Part shown: piece by piece, positions 35,180 through 43,174 of the stretch
Position numbering within the stretch: position 1 is the first letter of the stretch
Layout of the letters: each line of letters starts with the position of its first letter
DNA from: Bacillus sp. UNC438CL73TsuS30
Lineage (GTDB): Bacteria > Bacillota > Bacilli > Bacillales > Cytobacillaceae
Direction: 5' to 3'
DNA: 61,318 nucleotides
Assembly: GCF_000482325.1 (NCBI RefSeq)
Contig: NZ_KI535298.1
Coordinates: 1-61,318, forward strand
The notes under the pieces: model-generated
Told to the model about the DNA's origin: nothing
The model's database searches: none
The model's input: the letters and a program-made list of their open reading frames with translations, nothing else
Translations under genes and position numbers: made by a program

Positions 35180-35811
35180 TTTCCAGCCTCCGATTTTCTT
35201 ACCATATCAAAGGTCCGCACTAACGGATCCGTAAAGGTGTTTCCCGCCATCCTGCCCAGCGGCTTTAGTTTTTTAAAATCAATCCGGCCATTGTTATAAA
35301 GGTCGTCGGTCACATGTACATGGACCACTTTGCCAATAACAAGGCTTCCGGCCCCTGGCTGATCACCAAAATCCAATACTTGGTACAACTCACATTCCAA
35401 ATGGACAAGCGACTCCTTTATCCGAGGGACCTTGATTTTTTTACTAGATTCTTTCGTTAAACCGCTCTCATTTATTTCATCAATTTCAGGAGGGAATTCA
35501 ATCGCACAATCATTCATTTGTGATGCGATTCCCTCACTGACGATATTAATAACAAACTGTTGCGTCTTTTCAATGTTAATAAGTGTATCCTTTTTCGCAC
35601 CGTCCTTCCCTCTCCGCATCGGAGAGAAACAGACCAGCATTGGACTGGCACAGATAGCAGTAAAAAAACTAAACGGCGCCGCATTCGCCGTCCCATCCTC
35701 CGCCAAGGTTGATACAAATGCAATCGGCCTTGGCAAAATAGATCCAACTAATAGTTTATAGGCTTCTTTCCATTCAAGTGTCTCCGGGGTGATTTCCACT
35801 GCATCCACCAC
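35176..35811 (-). CDS. Flavin reductase-like FMN-binding protein
   Basis: 211 residues from a GTG; start choice is uncertain because GTG codons at 35811, 35808 and 35799 are all near AAGGAAGAGTGGTGG. Split-barrel flavin-binding signature: LLVGSILPRPIAFVSTLAED, NAAPFSFFTAICASPMLVCF, then VNIVSEGIASQMNDCA. Probably binds FMN and supplies reduced flavin or acts on a pathway intermediate. Position as first gene of the homogentisate operon suggests a role in aromatic catabolism, unproven. Confidence 0.83.
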   Translation of the reverse strand: MVDAVEITPETLEWKEAYKLLVGSILPRPIAFVSTLAEDGTANAAPFSFFTAICASPMLVCFSPMRRGKDGAKKDTLINIEKTQQFVINIVSEGIASQMNDCAIEFPPEIDEINESGLTKESSKKIKVPRIKESLVHLECELYQVLDFGDQPGAGSLVIGKVVHVHVTDDLYNNGRIDFKKLKPLGRMAGNTFTDPLVRTFDMVRKSEAGK

Positions 35812-35835
35812 TCTTCCTTATCAACATAAACTTTG

Positions 35836-35869
35836 AAAAAAGGGAGAAAGCATTTCCCCCCTTTTTACC
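35836..35869 (-). terminator. Terminator after hpd
   Basis: Reverse-strand AAAAAGGGGGGAAA ... TTTCTCCCTTTTTT hairpin in the 105-nt gap between hpd and the flavin reductase gene. It implies that hpd can be made separately. Confidence 0.65.
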
Positions 35870-35916
35870 GACCATATGGTGATCCCTTTAAAAATATTAC
35901 ACTCTTTATCTAGTCA

Positions 35917-37032
35917 TTATAAATTTCCCCGTCTAGCCTGCTCACGTTCAATCGACTCAAATAAAGCTTTGAAATTCCCTTCTCCAAAACCTCTTGCACC
36001 CTTACGCTGGATAATTTCCACAAACAAAGTCGGGCGGTCTACAATCGGTTTCGTAAAGATTTGCAGTAAATATCCTTCATCATCCCGATCGACTAAAATA
36101 TTCAGCTCACGGAGCTTTTCTATTTCTTCATCAATTTTTCCAATCCGCCCGCCTAATGCTTCATAATAGGATCCCGGGGTTTTTAAAAACTCAACACCAT
36201 TCTTTTTCAATGTGGTTACAGTCGATACAATATCTTCTGTTAAAATTGCTAAATGCTGAACACCAGGGCCATTATAAAATTCCAGATATTCTTGTATTTG
36301 TGATTTCCGTTTTCCTTCTGCCGGTTCATTGATCGGGAATTTAATCCTGCCGCCATTGTGCATGACCTTAGACATGAGAGCAGAATATTCCGTCGTAATA
36401 TCTTTATCCGTAAAATGCTTCATTTCCATAAAGCCCATGACCTTCGAATAGTATTCCACCCATTCCTCCATCCGTTCCACATTGCCGACAACATGGTCGA
36501 AACCAATTAAACCGGCATCCTCGATTGGCAAATCATTTGAATAGGGTTCAAAGCCCGGCATGAATACGCCCTGATAATTTTTCCGTTCTATTAACGTATG
36601 GACGGTATCCCCATATGTACCAAGAACGGCCTTTTTCAAAACTCCCTTTTCATCCTTCATTTCAAAAGGTGCAATAATAGCGATTGCCCCTCTTTCAACT
36701 GCTGCACTGTAAGCCTTTTCAACATCATCTACTAGTAGCGCCACATCCCTGACACCGTCACCGTGTTTCTTTACAAATTGGGCAATCCTGCTATCTTCCG
36801 TATAGGAGCCTGTGATGATCAAACGAATATTTCGCTGCTTAAGAACATAAGATACGGACTCCCGATTTCCCGTTTCTAAACCTGAATAAGCCACTGGCTT
36901 AAACCCAAATGCCGTACAAAAATAATGACAGGCTTGCTTAGCATTACCTGTGTAAATTTCAATATAGTCAACATCACGCACCGGAAAGAAGTCATCCGCC
37001 AGCATTTCAGCTCTCACTCTTTGTTCTTTCAT
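35917..37032 (-). CDS. hpd: 4-hydroxyphenylpyruvate dioxygenase
   Basis: 371 residues, two vicinal-oxygen-chelate domains. Iron ligands are H180 (LIGFDHVVGNV), H260 (GPGVQHLAIL) and E339 (LFVEIIQRKG). Converts 4-hydroxyphenylpyruvate to homogentisate, the entry to the pathway encoded just downstream. The N-terminus DDFFPVRDVDYIEIYTGNAK is typical of bacterial HPPD. Separated from the next genes by a terminator-like hairpin. Confidence 0.95.
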   Translation of the reverse strand: MKEQRVRAEMLADDFFPVRDVDYIEIYTGNAKQACHYFCTAFGFKPVAYSGLETGNRESVSYVLKQRNIRLIITGSYTEDSRIAQFVKKHGDGVRDVALLVDDVEKAYSAAVERGAIAIIAPFEMKDEKGVLKKAVLGTYGDTVHTLIERKNYQGVFMPGFEPYSNDLPIEDAGLIGFDHVVGNVERMEEWVEYYSKVMGFMEMKHFTDKDITTEYSALMSKVMHNGGRIKFPINEPAEGKRKSQIQEYLEFYNGPGVQHLAILTEDIVSTVTTLKKNGVEFLKTPGSYYEALGGRIGKIDEEIEKLRELNILVDRDDEGYLLQIFTKPIVDRPTLFVEIIQRKGARGFGEGNFKALFESIEREQARRGNL

Positions 37033-37185
37033 ACGAAAACCTCCAAATGGAAAATTTAAGCTTTTCTGTTTTTATTTTACCGGAAGGGTTTTCGTCCTCT
37101 CAAGAATAGGGTGTAAAGCAATAACGCTTTTAGGTAATAAAGAAAACAACACACCTATAGTGATAAATTCATTATAAATCAAAAA

Positions 37186-37214
37186 AAGGAACAGCCTCTT
37201 GTCGGCTGTTCCCC
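37186..37214 (-). terminator. Terminator of the ABC importer operon
   Basis: GGAACAGCC / GGCTGTTCC with a 7-nt loop and TTTTTTT on the reverse strand, after the ATPase gene. Confidence 0.88.
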
Positions 37215-37264
37215 TTCCTACTAAAAAAATATTTTTTTATCGACAAAATCTCGCTTGAATTTCA

Positions 37265-38059
37265 TTATGCCAGGATGGCTCTATCACTTGCCATCTGTTC
37301 GCCGCGAATGCGTTTAAATTCTAATAATAAGCCCTCGATTGTTAAATTCTTCTTATTTTCCTCATCTACTTCAAGGATGATTTGGCCCTTATCCATCATG
37401 ATTAATCGGTTGCCAAGGTCGATCGCCTGCTGCATATTATGTGTAACCATTAAGGTAGTGAGCTTGTATCGATCGACAATTTCCTTTGTTAGATTCGTAA
37501 TCAGTTCAGCTCTTGATGGGTCGAGAGCCGCCGTATGTTCATCGAGAAGAAGAATCGATGGTTCAGTGAATGTAGCCATCAATAGGGATAGCGCCTGACG
37601 CTCCCCGCCGGATAGTAAACCAACCTTTGCACTTAGGCGGTTTTCCAAACCTAAATGTAATGTTTCAAGCACCTCACGAAAATATTCTCGGCGCTTTTTT
37701 GTAACTCCACTTTTAAGTGTTCTTGTTTTATTCCGTGAATAGGCCATCGCAAGATTTTCTTCAATGGTCATACTAGGAGCGGTTCCTGCCATGGGGTCCT
37801 GAAAAACCCGGCCAATCATCTTTGAACGTTTATATTCCGTCATGGCTGTGACATTTTTATCGGCAATATGAATATCGCCAATATCAGGAGTAATCACACC
37901 AGATATGATATTCATTAAGGTTGACTTTCCGGCACCATTACTACCGATAATCGTGACAAAGTCGCCCTTTTTTAGATTTAAATTGATTTGGTCAATTGCA
38001 ATTTTTTCATCAGGTGTCCCTTCGTTAAATATCTTATGAATCTGATTTAATTGCAGCAT
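37265..38059 (-). CDS. ABC transporter ATPase (TrpZ-like)
   Basis: 264 residues from the ATG at 38059 (GGGGTGAAAG upstream). Walker A GSNGAGKST, signature LSGGERQALSLLMA, Walker B ILLLDEHTAALDP, H-loop VTHNM. An unusual DEHTAAL in place of the common DEPTAAL is shared by the PF04392-linked ABC family. It is the last gene of the importer operon and overlaps the permease 3' end by 26 nt. Confidence 0.87.
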   Translation of the reverse strand: MLQLNQIHKIFNEGTPDEKIAIDQINLNLKKGDFVTIIGSNGAGKSTLMNIISGVITPDIGDIHIADKNVTAMTEYKRSKMIGRVFQDPMAGTAPSMTIEENLAMAYSRNKTRTLKSGVTKKRREYFREVLETLHLGLENRLSAKVGLLSGGERQALSLLMATFTEPSILLLDEHTAALDPSRAELITNLTKEIVDRYKLTTLMVTHNMQQAIDLGNRLIMMDKGQIILEVDEENKKNLTIEGLLLEFKRIRGEQMASDRAILA

Positions 38060-39074
38060 GACTTTCACCCCTTTGATCACTTGAAGCCTTTATGATGTTC
38101 ATTTTTTCTGCTCTTTTGCGTGCTTTTCGCTTTTTCTCTTTTGTGCCGTCAATAATTTTGGGAGCGATTAAAGCAATCAAAACAATTACAGCTGTAATCA
38201 ATTTCATATCTCCCGGATCCAAAAACTCAATTCGTAATGCGAGCGTAACCACAATACGATATACGATGGATCCACCAATGACCGCAAGGGTGGTTCTGGC
38301 AATGGATTTGGTTCCAAACAGTGCTTCACCAATGATAACAGATGCAAGCCCGATGACAATCATCCCAATCCCCATTCCAACATCTGCAAAACCGCCCTGC
38401 TGTGCAATTAATGCCCCTGAAAAAGCCACTAATGCGTTAGAAAGCCCCAAGCCAAGAACAACAAGAAGGTTCGTATTGGCTGAAAGACTGCGAATCATTC
38501 GCTTATTATTTCCTGTCGCTCTGATTGCAAGACCAATTTCCGTTTGTAAAAACCAATCTGTAAACCCTTTAATAATAAAGGTAATAATAATCATGGAAAT
38601 CAGAATTCCCCATGTAGAAGGAAGGCTATCTCCTAAACCGACAAGTGATAATAAATTGTTGAAAAAGGAATCGATTCCTGTTTTTTCAAACAGACTGCTT
38701 ATTTTTGTGAATGATGTGTCGGAATTTAATAATGGTATGTTTGATCTGCCCATGATTCGCAAGTTAATGGAATAAAGAGCAATCATCATTAAAATTCCTG
38801 ACAGTAAATTATTTATCTTCCCAACAGTATGGATCAATCCGGTCAAACAGCCTGCAATAAAACCCGCGAATAAGGCCATGATTGTAGCAAAAAACGGATT
38901 GGCTCCACCTGCAATCATTACTGCCGAAATCGCTGCCCCTGTAACAAAACTCCCATCCACCGTTAAATCTGGGAAATCCAGAATTCGAAAGGAAAGATAG
39001 ACGCCCAGTGCCATAATCGCATAGATGATACCTGCTTCGAATGATCCAAATATGGCTGTAAACATTGAGTTCAT
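38034..39074 (-). CDS. ABC transporter permease (TrpY-like)
   Basis: 346 residues with about nine transmembrane helices, of the LivH/RbsC-like permease fold: LGVYLSFRILDFPDLTVDGS, GALIAQQGGFADVGMGIGMI, and a basic C-terminal tail (KEKKRKARKRAEK). Works with the neighbouring ABC_sub_bind lipoprotein and ATPase. Starts 107 nt after the lipoprotein gene, beyond an attenuator-like hairpin. Confidence 0.87.
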   Translation of the reverse strand: MNSMFTAIFGSFEAGIIYAIMALGVYLSFRILDFPDLTVDGSFVTGAAISAVMIAGGANPFFATIMALFAGFIAGCLTGLIHTVGKINNLLSGILMMIALYSINLRIMGRSNIPLLNSDTSFTKISSLFEKTGIDSFFNNLLSLVGLGDSLPSTWGILISMIIITFIIKGFTDWFLQTEIGLAIRATGNNKRMIRSLSANTNLLVVLGLGLSNALVAFSGALIAQQGGFADVGMGIGMIVIGLASVIIGEALFGTKSIARTTLAVIGGSIVYRIVVTLALRIEFLDPGDMKLITAVIVLIALIAPKIIDGTKEKKRKARKRAEKMNIIKASSDQRGESHAAIKSDS

Positions 39075-39133
39075 CCTTTCTTTATTTAAGTTCTAAAGGA
39101 ATAGGTATAGAAACCTATATGTAAAAAATTTTG

Positions 39134-39159
39134 GGAGAAGACCTAATAAGGCCTCCTCC
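39134..39159 (-). terminator. Attenuator-like hairpin between lipoprotein and permease genes
   Basis: GGAGAAGACC and GGCCTCCTCC pair with two G-U pairs; CCCAAAATTTTTT follows on the reverse strand. Likely lowers permease/ATPase expression relative to the binding protein. Confidence 0.6.
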
Positions 39160-39181
39160 AATCGTACTTTTTTAAAAGTGA

Positions 39182-40180
39182 TTATTTTCCTTCGTAAAAT
39201 TCTCCTAGCTTACTCCATTCATCTTTTACAGTTAAGCCCTGAGCTTCTGCGGCTTTCTTATTGATTACAAGTTTCAAAGATTTGGGTAGTTCAACTGGAA
39301 TTTCAGAAGGCTTTTTCTTACCGGTTAAAATGTCAGCGGCCATTTCACCTGATTGATAGCCAATATCGTAGTAGTTGAATCCGCTTGCCGCCACAGCTCC
39401 GCGCTTCATTGAATCAAGTTCACCAACGAATAACGGTATTTTCTTGCTGTTTGCAACTGAAATAACCGACTCAAGTGCGGATACAACGGTATTATCTGTT
39501 GGAACATAGATTGCATCGACACGTCCAACTAATGATTCAGCCGCTTGTTTTACTTCTGCAGAGGTAGAAACAGAAACTTCAACTAACTTAGCACCTTTTG
39601 ACTCAACCAAATCTTTTACTGCTTTTACCTGGACTTCTGAATTTTGCTCACCGGAATTATAGATAACACCGATTTTCTTTGCTTTCACTTCATCTGTAAT
39701 AAAGCTGATTGTTTTTTTCGTAGCATCTGGGTGGTTATCCGTCGTACCGGTGATGTTTGGTCCTGGTTGATCGAAGGATTTTACCAATTTAGCCCCAACT
39801 GGATCGGTAACAGATGTAAAAACAATCGGAATATCCTTTGTTGCATTTAATGCTGCTGTTGCACTTGGAGTTGCATTAGCAAAAATCAAATCTACCTTGT
39901 TGCCGACAAAATTTTGAGCAATTGTCTGGGTATTATTCATATCCGCCTGCGCATTTTGGTCATCGTACTTAACCTTTAGTCCTCTATCAGCAAGTGCCTT
40001 TTTAAAACCTTCAGTTGCTGCATCTAATGATGGGTGTACGGCAAATTGGGTAATACCGATTGTATATTCCTTTTGACCCTCTTCTTTTTTCCCGCTTCCA
40101 GCTGTATCCTTGCTGCCGCAGCCTGCAAGCATCAGCATCCCCGCTAACACAAAGGAAAGCGATCGAACTGTCTTCTTCAT
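39182..40180 (-). CDS. ABC transporter substrate-binding lipoprotein (TrpX-like, PF04392)
   Basis: 332 residues. Lipoprotein signal peptide with lipobox LMLAGC (C21). The mature part has YTIGITQFAVHPSLDAATEG, NKVDLIFANATPSATAAL, FTSVTDPVGAKLV and YVPTDNTVVSAL, characteristic of the ABC_sub_bind family that includes TrpX and other aromatic amino acid binders. Position next to tyrosine catabolism suggests an aromatic substrate, but this is inference. Confidence 0.88.
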   Translation of the reverse strand: MKKTVRSLSFVLAGMLMLAGCGSKDTAGSGKKEEGQKEYTIGITQFAVHPSLDAATEGFKKALADRGLKVKYDDQNAQADMNNTQTIAQNFVGNKVDLIFANATPSATAALNATKDIPIVFTSVTDPVGAKLVKSFDQPGPNITGTTDNHPDATKKTISFITDEVKAKKIGVIYNSGEQNSEVQVKAVKDLVESKGAKLVEVSVSTSAEVKQAAESLVGRVDAIYVPTDNTVVSALESVISVANSKKIPLFVGELDSMKRGAVAASGFNYYDIGYQSGEMAADILTGKKKPSEIPVELPKSLKLVINKKAAEAQGLTVKDEWSKLGEFYEGK

Positions 40181-40243
40181 AAGTAAAAATCCCCCTTAAA
40201 TTTCTCTAAAACCAATATTCAAAAAATTCTTATATTAAAAATT

Positions 40244-40272
40244 ATTCTAGTATTTCTTTGAGTTAAAATCAA
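40244..40272 (-). promoter_or_regulatory. Candidate promoter of the ABC importer operon
   Basis: Reverse-strand TTGATT, 17-nt spacer, TAGAAT, about 65 nt upstream of the lipoprotein ATG. Confidence 0.5.
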
Positions 40273-40375
40273 TAGAAAATTGAAAAATATTTTTCTGCTT
40301 TAAAGCGGCAATTTCCATCAAAATTACTTTGTACTGAAAAATATTTTAGAAAACCGTCATTATTCTCTTTTTTAA

Positions 40376-40412
40376 AAACAAAAAACCTTCTTTCATTAAA
40401 GAAGGTTTTTAC
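40376..40412. terminator. Terminator of the 42-aa gene
   Basis: AAAAAACCTTCTTT ... AAAGAAGGTTTTT, 8-11 bp stem with A- and T-runs. Confidence 0.8.
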
Positions 40413-40452
40413 AAGAATGTATATTAATGGATAAATTTCAGAACCAAAGATT

Positions 40453-40581
40453 CTACCATTCTCTTGTTTTTTCTAGTAATTGATCAATTTCTATTGGCTT
40501 TATCTTATAACTGTTCTTTTCAGATGTTAGATCTGATGTAGATTCTAGTAATTTGTCAATATCAATCAAAATGATTCCCAT
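40453..40581 (-). CDS. Small protein, 42 aa, with internal repeat
   Basis: ATG at 40581 behind TTGGAGGTTAGATA, stop TAG at 40453, terminator downstream. The product has two similar halves, IDIDKLLESTSDL and IEIDQLLEKTREW, each an amphipathic helix candidate. No signal peptide. Not recognised. Strong ribosome site, terminator and repeat make it a credible unannotated small gene. The 280 nt between it and the oxidase genes is AT-rich with only a candidate promoter (TTCACA...GATAAT near 40770). Confidence 0.65.
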   Translation of the reverse strand: MGIILIDIDKLLESTSDLTSEKNSYKIKPIEIDQLLEKTREW

Positions 40582-40861
40582 TATCTAACCTCCAAGTTTT
40601 GATTTACTTAGGAAATTTTTTATCTTGCTAAACGGTTCGAAACTTCCTGAAATGTTATGGGGGTGTTTTTTCTAAAATAATTGTTTTTCTTTATCCCGGC
40701 CTCTAAATAGTACTAAAGGATTAGCCCTTATAATAATGCACTAGTTAGGTATGATTTATTTCACTTTTATTTCACAATTTGTTCATTAAAATGATAATGG
40801 GAAATCAAGTAAGAAGTTGGGGGACTCCTTGCTTGATGAAAAATTAATGGGAGGGGTTATT

Positions 40862-41410
40862 ATGTACCAATCGATTGCATGGTACGCTACACTCTTTTTC
40901 GTTTTCCTAATTGCACTGGCATTTTCCTTCGTGTATGGGGAATCGAGAAAACTCAAAGATTATGGGCCAATCCAAGAGAAAGGCTACAAAATTCGTAAAT
41001 TTTATTTTCTAGGTTTAATCGCCATTTTAGGATTTGCATCTGCCCTATCGCTAAGCAGACTGCCTTATCATGCTCAACATGCGCAGGCAAAAGAAATGGG
41101 GAAAGTAGTTAAAGTTACGGGAATGCAGTTTTCATGGGAATTAAGTGACGATCATTTTACGGTTGGGGAGCCGGTCATATTTCATGTGACAAGTAAAGAT
41201 GTTACACATGGGTTCGGGTTGTATGATGAAAATCTTCATCTTATAGGCCAAACACAGGCAATGCCTGAATATACAAACATGCTTCAGGTTACCTTTAAAA
41301 AACCTGGAACCTATAAAATCCTATGCTTAGAATATTGCAGCACCGGACATCATTTAATGATGAAGGACATCGTTGTGGAGCCTAAAGGAGGAAGCAGCAA
41401 TGGAAACTAA
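40862..41410 (+). CDS. cbaB: Cytochrome c oxidase subunit II, ba3-type
   Basis: 182 residues; ATG at 40862 chosen for GGGAGGGG upstream. Two N-terminal hydrophobic segments (about 5-27 and 45-66) precede the cupredoxin domain. The CuA site is visible: DVTHGFGLYD (His), then CLEYCSTGHHLMM with both Cys, His and Met ligands. Quinol-type subunit II lacks these residues, so this is a cytochrome c oxidase. The stop overlaps subunit I by 11 nt. Confidence 0.87.
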   Translation: MYQSIAWYATLFFVFLIALAFSFVYGESRKLKDYGPIQEKGYKIRKFYFLGLIAILGFASALSLSRLPYHAQHAQAKEMGKVVKVTGMQFSWELSDDHFTVGEPVIFHVTSKDVTHGFGLYDENLHLIGQTQAMPEYTNMLQVTFKKPGTYKILCLEYCSTGHHLMMKDIVVEPKGGSSNGN

Positions 41411-42866
41411 TGCACAGAATGCCATCAAAAAGGGTGTTTCTATTTACCTCATGGTTACCTCGGTTGTTCTTGTTCTCATGATGATTTTCGGTGTTATGAT
41501 GCTGTTAAATCAAGGGAATGTTATTAAAATTTCCGCCCAGACCTTTTATAAGGTGATGACGATTCATGGAACTGGAATGGTTGGAATTGCGTCTTTAGGT
41601 GGAAGCGCTATCCTTTGGTACTTCCTATCAAAGTATATCCATTTAAATCCAAAGATTCTTTTTGCTAATTTAATTTTTTCGCTTATTGGAGTAGTCATGA
41701 TTCTTGTAGCGATTTTTGGATTTAATTTTTCTGATGGATGGACTTTTCTTTACCCGTTGCCATCTTTTTCAGCTAAACTGAACGGTTTAATAGGTGCACT
41801 ATTATTCTTGTTTGGCCTATTATTACTAGGCGTTGGTTATCTAGTGATGTATTTTTATTTAGCAGCAAGACTTATTAAAGAATACGGAGGTCTAGGTAAA
41901 TCACTTGGGTGGGACTATATTTTCCGAGGTAAAAAGGGCTATGGTCCACCAGCTGCAGTCGTTGCTACAACCATGGTGATTATCGCTAACTCTGTCGGAA
42001 TTCTAGCTGGTGCAACTGCATTAGTAGAATCGATTTTAAACATTCTTAATCCGAATTTTGCTTTCGACCCAATGCTGGCGAAACACTTAACCTATGCTTT
42101 TGGTCATATTTTTGCTAACTGTACAATTTATATGGCGGTTATTGCTGTTTACGAAGTTCTTTCTGAGTATACAGGGCGCCCTTGGAAATCAAATAAAGTA
42201 TTTTTAATCGCTTGGAACTTTTCGACCTTGTTTACGTTAATGATTTATACTCACCATTTATTAATGGACTTTGCCGTTCCAGAATGGATGTTAATTATCG
42301 GGCAAATTTTCTCCTATGCTAACGGTCTTCCAGTCATGGTTGTAACCGCATATGGTGCCTTAATGATTGTTTTCCGCTCAGGCATGAAATGGGATTTTGC
42401 TTCAAGTATATTTTTCCTTTCCATGTTTGGCTGGGTTGCAGGTGCCGTTCCAGCGATTATTGACGCAACAATCGTTGTTAACCATGTAATGCATAATACA
42501 AAATGGGTTCCCGGTCACTTCCATACTTATATGGGGATGGGAGTAGTCGCAATGATTTTCGGTTTCATGTACTACTTCAATAAAATGGAAGGAACCCAGA
42601 AACAAAAAGGTATTGATAAGTATGCAATTTTCACTTATTTCGTTTTCTTTTCCGGTTTAACCGGCTCATTCCTCTATGCTGGAAAAATTAGTGCGCCAAG
42701 AAGATGGGCTGAACATCTGCCGCAATGGACCGGCTCTGACCAAGTAGGTGCACTTTGCGGAGTCTTTATCATAATTGCTGCAATTATTTTTACAACTAGA
42801 TTTTTCATTGGCTTAAGAAATGTTGGTAAAAATACACCAACAAAGTCATTTAAAAAAGTTTCATAG
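41400..42866 (+). CDS. cbaA: Cytochrome c oxidase subunit I, ba3-type
   Basis: 488 residues from the ATG at 41400 behind AAAGGAGG. Haem and CuB ligands: TIHGTGMVGIASL (low-spin His), YAFGHIFANCTIYMAVIAVY, YTHHLLMDF (CuB His pair) and KWVPGHFHTYMGMG (haem His residues). Twelve or more helices. B-type haem-copper oxidase; pairs with the subunit II before it. No assembly genes (ctaA/ctaB/Sco) are adjacent. Confidence 0.88.
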   Translation: METNAQNAIKKGVSIYLMVTSVVLVLMMIFGVMMLLNQGNVIKISAQTFYKVMTIHGTGMVGIASLGGSAILWYFLSKYIHLNPKILFANLIFSLIGVVMILVAIFGFNFSDGWTFLYPLPSFSAKLNGLIGALLFLFGLLLLGVGYLVMYFYLAARLIKEYGGLGKSLGWDYIFRGKKGYGPPAAVVATTMVIIANSVGILAGATALVESILNILNPNFAFDPMLAKHLTYAFGHIFANCTIYMAVIAVYEVLSEYTGRPWKSNKVFLIAWNFSTLFTLMIYTHHLLMDFAVPEWMLIIGQIFSYANGLPVMVVTAYGALMIVFRSGMKWDFASSIFFLSMFGWVAGAVPAIIDATIVVNHVMHNTKWVPGHFHTYMGMGVVAMIFGFMYYFNKMEGTQKQKGIDKYAIFTYFVFFSGLTGSFLYAGKISAPRRWAEHLPQWTGSDQVGALCGVFIIIAAIIFTTRFFIGLRNVGKNTPTKSFKKVS

Positions 42867-42878
42867 CATGCGAAAAAT

Positions 42879-42909
42879 CCAGTCAGTGAGATATGACTGG
42901 GTTTTTTTA
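42879..42909 (+). terminator. Terminator of the oxidase operon
   Basis: CCAGTCA ... TGACTGG followed by GTTTTTTT. Confidence 0.85.
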
Positions 42910-43002
42910 TAAAATTAATAGACTAGTAATCTTTTATTCATAATTTATTCATTTTTGTTTTGTAAGATATTTTTTGTAGGACAATCACTTCCCCCCTTTG
43001 AC

Positions 43003-43034
43003 ATCCGGCTAACATTTAGCCGGATTTTTTTTAT
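43003..43034 (+). terminator. Second forward terminator, orphan
   Basis: ATCCGGCTAA ... TTAGCCGGAT followed by TTTTTTT. No forward gene lies between it and the oxidase terminator, so it is either a backup or the end of an unseen short transcript. Confidence 0.8.
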
Positions 43035-43174
43035 GCTGTATTAGAGCAGATTAACCGCTATAAACACTATCACATGTTCCAGCTTTTGGTTCATAAAAAC
43101 AATGTTGCTTAAATTGACCGGATTGAGGTTGACCGTACCATGTTGGAGGGCATGACTGATATGCTCCCCTTAAT

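Noticed and set aside
40181..40450. T-box (Tyr/Trp) before the aromatic-type ABC importer
   Set aside because: No T-box core or specifier-type stem visible; only a sigma-A-like promoter and AT-rich DNA.
42402..42605. Reverse ORF inside the oxidase subunit I gene
   Set aside because: Shadow of a conserved coding region, without ribosome site or family match.
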